Assembly: GCA_025991245.1 (NCBI GenBank)
Contig: BQMJ01000078.1
Location: forward strand, 1-64,000
Length of the DNA: 64,000 bases
Direction of reading: 5' to 3'
DNA from: Galdieria partita
Taxonomy: Eukaryota; Rhodophyta; Bangiophyceae; Galdieriales; Galdieriaceae
Shown: piece after piece, positions 56,837-64,000 of the stretch
Position numbering within the stretch: position 1 is the stretch's first letter
How the letters are laid out: each line of letters starts with the position of its first letter
Made by a program: the position numbers and the translations under genes
Notes under the pieces: model-generated
Seen by the model: only the letters and a program-made list of their open reading frames with translations
The model's database searches: none
Told to the model about the DNA's origin: nothing

Positions 56837-57898
56837 CTAATCTACTCGATTGACTTGTACTCCACAATTATCTTCATGAATATACTCTACAATATGTTGG
56901 TCTCCCTCTCTATACATCGAAGAAAGGCGACCTTCTTCACTGTGCACTGCTTCTTCATCTTCTGATGTAGGAGAAACACCAACACTATGGAAGCGAGGTA
57001 ATGGTTGTGTTGGAGGATTTTGTTCAACAAAATTTCTCAATTCTGGTGGCACATCACTAAAAGCTTCACGGAACCAGTGTCCTATTCGTTGAAAGATATT
57101 GCCATTTTCAAGAGGAGGAGAATTCATCGGTTGCGGTAGTGGCAAAGCAGTTTCTCTAGCAGAACTTACTTCAGCCATGGATAGAGTTGGATGATCAACT
57201 GCAGACAAGTTACAAAGTGGACATCGATTGACAGAACCAAGCCATCGTTCGATACATCGGGAATGAAAGGCGTGTCCACACCGAAGTAAACGAAGACGAC
57301 TTTCCTTTTTCACTTCTTCCAAACAAATAGAACAAACTCCCCCAGGAATAGCCTTTGCACTCAGCAGTGGTGTATTATCTTGTTGCTTTTTCTTAAAAGT
57401 ACTCGAAACTTCCTTTTCACCTCCCCCTTTCAACCATTCATTATTACCAGGATTGATGACAGATATCATCAATACATCCCCTTCTTCAAAGCCTTTTGTA
57501 CAATGCTCTCTTGTACTAGACCTTTTAGGTGAAGCTTCGTTATCTGATAGATGAAGGGAAAGACTGGGTGCCTTTTCCTCTTCCGCACTCAACTGACCCA
57601 TTTCTTCGTCAGCCTTGTTGGGTGCAACTTGATCAATAACTAACTTTTCAGGGTGCAAAGAAGCTTTACTACTTCCCTTGTATATCAACAAAGGACAATT
57701 GTGTAGAATGTCATATTTGGAAAGGCCAGCGCTTCTTACTTGGGTTCTACGTGCCATTTGTTCCTGAAACTCCAAACGTACTCTTACCCTTTTCAAATAT
57801 TTGTATTGGAGAGCAAAGAAGAATACGAACATTGCCAACCCTATAGGTATCACTATAGGTATTACAATAGCTATAATCAGGTTCCCTTGAGACACCAT
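56837..57898 (-). CDS. Membrane-anchored RING-H2 E3 ubiquitin ligase (ATL-like)
   Basis: Single exon, 353 residues, ATG at 57898. One N-terminal transmembrane helix (about residues 7-31, IIAIVIPIVIPIG...FFFAL) is followed by a basic stretch and a long polar region. A RING-H2 finger lies at residues 189-229 (CSICLEE...LRCGHAFHSRCIERWL...CPLC) with the C-C-C-H-H-C-C-C ligands, and a long disordered acidic tail follows. This architecture matches ATL-type ubiquitin ligases, which act at membranes. Substrates cannot be told from sequence. Confidence 0.88.
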   Translation of the reverse strand: MVSQGNLIIAIVIPIVIPIGLAMFVFFFALQYKYLKRVRVRLEFQEQMARRTQVRSAGLSKYDILHNCPLLIYKGSSKASLHPEKLVIDQVAPNKADEEMGQLSAEEEKAPSLSLHLSDNEASPKRSSTREHCTKGFEEGDVLMISVINPGNNEWLKGGGEKEVSSTFKKKQQDNTPLLSAKAIPGGVCSICLEEVKKESRLRLLRCGHAFHSRCIERWLGSVNRCPLCNLSAVDHPTLSMAEVSSARETALPLPQPMNSPPLENGNIFQRIGHWFREAFSDVPPELRNFVEQNPPTQPLPRFHSVGVSPTSEDEEAVHSEEGRLSSMYREGDQHIVEYIHEDNCGVQVNRVD

Positions 57899-58096
57899 CT
57901 CCAGTAATCACCCAAAGAAACAAATTGTCAAAGTGACATTAGCCATGTTCAACAACGGCCCAATAATGACTTGGACCCCTTTTTATACAGGATTCAGCAA
58001 AAGTATCGAAAACAACAATAGTACCCAAATAGAACAACTGAACATATATATATATATATTTGACAGCCTAATATATCTTAAAAACATCCACTCTCT

Positions 58097-60443
58097 CTAC
58101 CTTTTAGCATTGCGATAATCAAATAATCTATCTCGTAATCTTCTGATAGTTGCAAGTTTCTTCTCCAACTGTAAACCCAACCTATCCACATAGTCCTCAA
58201 AAGAAGAAGTGGGCTGATCCACCATTTGTAAGAGAGCCATTTCTTGTTTAACTAGTTCCATAGTGTCATCAATATGTTGACGATGAGCCATGACAAGAGA
58301 CTCTTCAATATCTGCTGTATCTTGTGATAAAGACTTTGGAAGAGATGCTTGATGATGGGGAAGAATATCCATCGTTCTGCTAGATATATGATTCTGTTGT
58401 TGGGTATTCGTAGATTGTTGACAATCTTCGAAATGACGCGAATATCCTGAAATATTTGCTTCAGTTGACTGAGAATGCTGTGAATGTATCAAACTAGGAG
58501 GCCTCACAAGTCCTTCGCTAGTTCTCTCTACTGGTAAGCTTTTAGGATTATCATGGGTAACATATGTAGATATACTCCTTCGACGACTTTCTGCTCTATT
58601 CGGCTTGGGTATAAAACTCAAGCGAGACTCTCTCGGAGGCCTAACAGTTTCTCCCAATGGTAAAGATTCACATTCCCTATCCTCTCTCAACAACTTGCTA
58701 GGAGGAGGAATGAGACTTTTCGAACGCGAAATTTCTCTTTTTTGTTTAGAAGAGACTTGCTGATGTTGTTGGATATCGCCATTTCCATGTTGCTGCTGAG
58801 AACCTCGTCTAGTGACTACGCCTTGTTCTACATATGGATCTACAAGCTTTTCATTTTCCTTTCTATTCTCATCATATTCTTTGCTATCCACAGAACTCGC
58901 AGAATTGGAAAATGCACAGCTTTGTCTTCTGCTTCCAGAAGAATCTTTTCTTAGTTCTTTTACACGATCTGCATATCTCAATGTATTCAATGTGTGCTCA
59001 CAGTTTGAAGCCGAAGGAGATATATTCGCAATCATCACAGTTCGGGAGTCTATACTTAAAAAAGAGTCTTTCAATACCAATGTCAACTTACTTCCACGAA
59101 ATGGAGTATGATGATGATTCTGGTCCAATGCTCTTATACATTCCTTCAGAGCCAATAAACTCTTGTTGATTTCTGCACCTTCCATTCTAGTCTGTCTATC
59201 ACTATGTGTAGTATCTGCAGCTCGTTCACTTCCAGCAAGATCAATAAAAGATAATTTGCCAAAAGTATATGCAGGATCCTCTTCATGGCTAGTCGACTTA
59301 TCATTCATATGTTTCAATTGTATTTGGAGTATTGCATGAGACCTCGAAGAATCTGCGTTGGCCCCAGTGCTTCCTGTGCTTCTGGCTTGAGCTCCTTCTT
59401 CCAATATTTGAAATACATCTTGAGCAGTATTACATAATCTTTGCTCCAAACCAATGATTCGAACTCTCTGCTTGGCATCTTCACGACATTCTATTCTTCT
59501 TCTTCCATTCAACAAATCAAAGAGCTTTGCACCATATATCTCAAAGAAACTAATGTAAACACCTAAATGAGAATATTCTGGTTTTGCTTTTAACCGAAAA
59601 ATATCTTGAAGAGCCAAAGTATAGAGGCCGGGTTCTTCATTGGTTCCCATCATAGTGTATGTCTTACCTGCTCCGGTTTGTCCATAAGCAAAACAAGTGA
59701 CTTTACATCCTTTGAAGAATGCAAAAACCAAAGGTTGTGCACAATTCTTATAAACCATCATATTGTTCGACTCTTCATTGAATATCTTATCAAAGGAAAA
59801 CTCATGAACTTCTGTATATTTGGTCAAATCCACTTTCAGCTTGGGTTCAAATACTTGCAGGGTATTATCGACTGTGCTTATCACATCAGGGTCATTCTTA
59901 GAACGCTCTTTCTTACTAATTGGTCGTTTTCTGACACAAACAACTATTCTAGAATTTTCTTCTGTAGAATGAATAGGTTGCTCTATTTCATTCATGCACA
60001 CTTTCCATGTTGGTACACTACAACTGTGCCTGTGTTTGCTATTCCTTTTCACAACTTTATCCTCGTTGGAGTTGTTTTCCGAGGAAACGACATGGGGCAT
60101 CATAGAAAATCTATCTGTTTTGTTCTTTTTGGATTCCTTTGTCAAAGAAGAAGAAGAAGAAGGAGGAGGAGGAGGAGGAGAAAATCCAAACTTGTCTGAC
60201 CCATTCGCCAAAGGATTCTGTTTGGAAATAAGCTGCAACAATAGAGACTGTTGTTGTTCATCCTTGATTCCTATGAGAGACAAATCGGAAGCTGTCAAGT
60301 GGAAAAAGGAATATTCATCCACACCCAATTCCTCGAGCTTAGGATATAAGTGAGAAGCACCTAATAACGTTGCATCAGAAGCTTCTCTAGTCTAGATGTC
60401 ACTTACCTACGCTTCTCAACAACTCTTTTACTCTTTCTACCAT
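58097..60443 (-). CDS. Kinesin-13 (MCAK/KIF2 type) with N-terminal SAM-like domain
   Basis: Two exons (60443-60407 and 60360-58097), 766 residues. The 37-nt first exon supplies the start and completes a SAM-like bundle at about residues 1-57 (VKELLRSVGASHLYPKLEEL, then DLSLIGIKDEQQQSLLLQL), so the long open frame without it is truncated. The motor domain begins near 148 (RIVVCVRKRP) with the kinesin-13 neck-side block VDLTKYTEVHEFSFDKIF, P-loop GQTGAGKT (239-246), KLFDLLNGR, NADSSRSH, LSFIDLAGSERA and FRGSKLTLVLKDSF. The C-terminus (DTMELVKQEMALL..VDQPTSSFEDYV..L...L) is the kinesin-13 coiled coil. These kinesins depolymerise microtubules at spindle poles and centromeres rather than walking. 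An E2F-like site lies about 80 bp upstream. Confidence 0.92.
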
Positions 60444-60521
60444 CCTCTTCTTGCTCTTATCCCACTATCACGAGCACCATTGACAAAGACGATCGTGTCT
60501 ATTCAATTCAAAATGAGTCGC

Positions 60522-60529
60522 CCGCCAAA
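60522..60529 (-). promoter_or_regulatory. E2F-like site upstream of kinesin-13
   Basis: Minus-strand TTTGGCGG (in the longer TTTTGGCGGGCGAC) lies about 80 bp upstream of the kinesin-13 ATG, in the 170-bp gap after the AFG3-like stop. It is the same motif and orientation as one of the twin sites in front of the KEN-box gene, and fits cell-cycle control of a mitotic motor. Confidence 0.55.
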
Positions 60530-60613
60530 AGATTGCCTTGTGGGAAATGGATTCTTCCAATGAAATGGAATGAATGAATAGTTTATTCTTATATGACCTA
60601 AGCAACTTTACAA

Positions 60614-63285
60614 CTATGCCAATTCTGGTACAAATCCATCAGGCGGATGACGACCTTTCTTACTTTTACTTTCTGAAGAAGAATCGTCTTCTTCCTCTTC
60701 ATCGTCCTTGGATGAGCTGGATTGCTTCTCTTCCGTGGGTATCCTCTTTTTACGGTCGTCTTCATAATCTTTCACAAAGCTATCATAATCAGTAAGCTTG
60801 GCATAAGGCCGAGGACCTAAAATTTCTACAAGATCATCTTCACGAACCACTTCCTTTTCTAATAATCTAGCAGCGAGTGCTTTTACTTGACCAATATGTT
60901 CCGTCAAGAGCTTTTCACATCGTTGATAGGCTTCATCTACAAGTGATTTGACTTGCTCATCAATCAACTCTGCCGTTTCTTCACTATATGGCTTTTCAAA
61001 TGCATTTTCTTCATTGGAAGAATTACCACTATATGAAACTGGTCCCAATACATGTGACATTCCATAAACGGCCACTTGTCCATATGCAGATTTGGTAACC
61101 TTGTCCAGGTCATCTTGAGCTCCAGTAGTAACTTGATGAAACAAAAGTTGTTCTGCTACTCTCCCACCTAATGCCATAACCATATAGTCACCAAGTTGTT
61201 CTTTACTAGTAATATACCGTTCTTTTGGTAAATACTGTGCAAAGCCCAGCGCAGCTTGTCCACGAGGAACAATAGAAACCTTCAATAGTGGCTCAGCATG
61301 TGGTAAAAACCACGCAGCCACTGCATGACCTGCTTCATGATGAGCAACTATTTCCCTTTCTTCCCTAGAAATGACCTTGTTCTTCTTTTCCAGCCCTCCA
61401 ATAACTCTATCCGTGGCGGCCTCAAAATCAGACATTCCAACTCTGTTACGATTGTCTCGAGCTGCAATCAGAGCAGCTTCATTACATATATTGGCAATAT
61501 CTGCACCTGTGAATCCAGGAGTAAGTGAAGCCAAGCGCTTAGCTATTGTAGACATATCATCTGCCAACTTCAAAGGTCTCAAATGAACTAAAAATATTTG
61601 ATATCTTGACAAAAAATAAAGTCTCTAAGAGGACATACATAAACATGCACTTACCTTCCTCGAATATCTGGTTTATCTATCAATACTTGTCGATCAAAAC
61701 GACCAGGACGTAGTAAAGCCTTATCTAAGATATCCACTCGATTGGTTCCAGCAAATACTACAACGCCTGTAGAAGATGTAAAACCGTCCATTTCCACTAA
61801 TAAAGCATTGAGTGTATTCTCTCTTTCATCATTTCCTCCCGCAAAGCCTCCTCGACCTCGAGCACGTCCAACAGCGTCAATCTCATCAATGAACACAATA
61901 CAAGGCGCATTGGCTCTAGCTTGTGCAAAGAGATCCCTTACACGACTTGGACCAACCCCTACAAACATTTCTATAAAATCAGAACCACTTGTCGAAAAGA
62001 ATGGTACACTAGCTTCTCCTGCAGTTGCTTTTGCCAGTAAAGTCTTTCCTGTTCCTGGAGGACCTACCAATAAGGCACCTTTAGGAAGTTTCGCTCCTAG
62101 TCTACGATATTTCTCAGGCTTCTTTAAAAAATCAACAAATTCCATGATTTCAACTTTTGCTTCGTCCAATCCAGCAACATCGTTGAAAGTTACTTTTGGA
62201 GTTTTGCCTCTATCTCCTGGTCGAATAACTGTTGGATTGGCTCGACCTACTTGGAAAATATTTCTTCCACTGGAACTGGATACACTGGAGCCCATTCCAC
62301 CTCGAAATATCATAAACGTCAATCCTAACAATAATAAAGTTGGAAATACTCGGAACAATTCATTTAAAAAGTTTCCTTCATAACTATAAACCACGGGAAC
62401 GAAATCATTGGGAGGTAGTCCAAGGTCCTCTTGAATTTGTTCCAATTTGTTTTCAAAAGCTTCTACTGAGCCAATAGTAAAATAATAAGGTGCATGTTTT
62501 CCTTTTGGAATTGGAGTAACCAAAGAGCGAACATCGCTTACAGACTCGAGTTGATTTCTATTGATATCCGCTCGTTCTTGTCTTTTCTGCTTTTCAAATA
62601 TCTCGTTGGCCACTTGAGCGTCACTTTCGGCAGCCTTTCCATAAGGAGAAGTAGTAGAAGAGAAGCCTTCATGTTCCTTCACATACACTCTAGCAATAGA
62701 TTTGTTAACTACCTCTATATAATCTACTAACCCAGGCTCCAATAGGTCTTGTACAAACTGTTGAAAGTCTATTTCCTTTCTAGCAGCTTCTGAACGACTC
62801 AAAGCACTCAACACACCCAAAATGAGAAGTGCTAACAGTACTTGTTGTATAACTAAATAAGAGTCTGGTTGAGGTGGTGAAGGTGGTGTGGGTTCTTGTC
62901 CTCCTTCCTTTTCTGTTTTGTCCTCATTTCCTTTAGAGTCTCGGTCCCTTTCTCTTTTTGGTTCTTCCTTGTCTCTTTCCCACTTTTGTTCTTTCTTACT
63001 TCCATCAAACCTTCCAAAGCCTTTAGGTAGTCCAGCAAAAGAAAACCCAATTTTAGACTCTGTGTTGTTCTTCCAAAGAGTACAACCAACGAGGTCACTT
63101 GAAGACAGAAAACATCTTTGTCCTCCTACCAAGCTTTCCAGTTTTTGTGTTTTGGGCTTTGTCAGAGAGTGGACATATCTCAACTTTGTCGTTTTTGTAC
63201 TCAAAGCTTCTTTATACACGAAATACTGATGGACGAGTTGAACGACATTTGTCACAAGTCTCTTTTGAAAAGGAAACCGAATCAT
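60614..63285 (-). CDS. AFG3L2: Mitochondrial AAA protease, AFG3/YTA12 (FtsH) type
   Basis: Two exons (63285-61655 and 61604-60614), 873 residues. N-terminus with basic residues suited to mitochondrial import, a charged low-complexity linker (about 95-140), transmembrane helices near 144-161 and 312-328, Walker A GPPGTGKT (408-415), Walker [13 protein letters not shown] region [21 protein letters not shown], and zinc protease motif HEAGH (633-637). The phrase [19 protein letters not shown] and the order of elements match m-AAA subunits (AFG3/YTA12), which degrade inner-membrane proteins and mature mitochondrial ribosomal protein bL32. Plastid FtsH is the alternative; in red algae that gene is usually in the plastid genome. 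The C-terminal tail is acidic and low-complexity. Confidence 0.9.
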
Positions 63286-63319
63286 TCAGTTGCCCCAATC
63301 AGAAATAACAACGAACTAG

Positions 63320-63377
63320 ACATCAACATATCTATTTATATATATCAACATATCTATTTATCTATTTATATATATTG
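63320..63377. repeat. AT-rich short tandem repeat
   Basis: Imperfect repeats of a CATATCTATTTAT-like unit with TATATA runs, immediately upstream of the AFG3-like gene. Probably a low-complexity promoter tract. Confidence 0.8.
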
Positions 63378-63525
63378 AACAAGACATTTTTTCAACAACA
63401 ACTAGACAACAATGGAGGATCAGAAAAGTTGGTTTCACTCAGCTATTTGTGTCAGCCAGGGATAACTATATACTTCATCACTTCCTCCTCTCTTTCTATA
63501 GAGTGGTAGATAACCTCCACCACTG

Positions 63526-63548
63526 ATATATATATATATATATATATT
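63526..63548. repeat. (TA)n microsatellite
   Basis: About eleven TA dinucleotides in the intergenic region upstream of the AFG3-like gene. Confidence 0.9.
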
Positions 63549-63822
63549 ATGACACACAATATCATATAAACAAAGTCCATTGTTTTATTTTCCTACAAAG
63601 GAACAAACTATACATGAATCGTTCCAGACCCAACTGATCGCATCATCGACATACTCGGCGAACAATCAAGAAAATGTGTAACCTAGAAAACTTGTTGGCT
63701 ATGAGATTATTGTATGGAATGAGTGTGTGACGATATCCATAGAAACACCTTCTATATAGAATTCTGTATAGTGTAAACTATCTCAACTCCATGATATTTC
63801 CTATCTCCTCCTTATTCCTTTT

Positions 63823-63900
63823 TCATAGGCAATGTTGTAACAACTCCTCATGTATTCTCTTTTCTTTGTTGGGAAAATCCAAATTGTGAGCGTCGTCCCA
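63823..63900 (-). CDS. Possible last exon of a gene continuing beyond the window
   Basis: A 25-codon stretch on the minus strand ending in TGA, preceded by an AG acceptor and a ~55-nt T-rich intron-like sequence with a GT start. It encodes WDDAHNLDFPNKEKRIHEEL and a short hydrophobic end, which reads like coding sequence. The rest would lie right of the window edge. Unrecognised product; could be chance. Confidence 0.25.
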   Translation of the reverse strand, partial: WDDAHNLDFPNKEKRIHEELLQHCL

Positions 63901-64000
63901 CTTTCTTCGTCTCACACAATATGCAAATATTTGTCAAGGTAAACAACTTACACTAGTTGCTATGAATGGGTAAACCAACTCACATCTTCTCTAGACACTT

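Noticed and set aside
60150-60182. Purine triplet repeat in kinesin-13
   Set aside because: Encodes the Pro/Ser-rich linker of the protein; the plus-strand open frame across it is a shadow.
60614-63285. Plastid FtsH
   Set aside because: The sequence matches m-AAA (AFG3/YTA12) features, and red algal FtsH is normally plastid-encoded.

Overview
This window is the left end of a nuclear chromosome of a compact, AT-rich unicellular eukaryote. It opens with about 650 bp of C-rich telomere repeat. Many genes carry short introns, mostly about 45-60 nt with clear GT..AG (sometimes GC..AG) borders. Genes lie 30-300 bp apart on both strands. The gene set (acetate permease, paired glycerol dehydrogenases, a CCT-domain protein, kinesin-13 and organelle genes) fits a cyanidiophyte red alga such as Galdieria. 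That species call is inference from gene content and intron style; no marker read here proves it.

Layout: 1-15.9 kb is gene-free subtelomere made of telomere repeats, diverged ~0.95 kb and ~1.15 kb tandem repeats, and an unclassified dispersed repeat. 15.9-19.6 kb holds an intact gene for a large P-loop NTPase / putative nuclease / SAM protein resembling the Crinkler-RHS class, followed by a decayed relative. 19.6-23.4 kb is again gene-poor and carries a lone 5S rRNA gene and another copy of the dispersed repeat. From 23.4 kb on the sequence is ordinary dense housekeeping DNA.

Gene order from 23.4 kb: NDUFAF6-like, XRN2/RAT1, a small KEN-box/D-box protein with twin E2F-like sites, TCTP, a four-helix membrane protein, a 1483-residue copper P-type ATPase, an NDUFB4-like subunit, CHMP6/VPS20, tRNA-Gly, a CCT protein, mitochondrial bL18, a ZIP metal transporter, a DDX20/Gemin3-like helicase and glyoxalase II. 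A 2.4 kb empty stretch follows. Then come a RING protein, an acetate permease, glycerol dehydrogenase 1, a zinc alcohol dehydrogenase, glycerol dehydrogenase 2, a malonyl-CoA decarboxylase-like protein, an unknown protein, a membrane RING-H2 protein, kinesin-13 and a mitochondrial AFG3/YTA12-type protease.

Two functional neighbourhoods stand out. 48.7-56 kb gathers acetate uptake, glycerol and alcohol oxidation and malonyl-CoA turnover, which fits heterotrophic growth on small carbon compounds. 32-42 kb holds a copper ATPase and a ZIP transporter whose upstream regions share an inverted duplicated segment, suggesting that the ATPase gene acquired the ZIP promoter. Exon models were built by hand from reading frames, splice borders and family resemblance; no alignment or database search was run.
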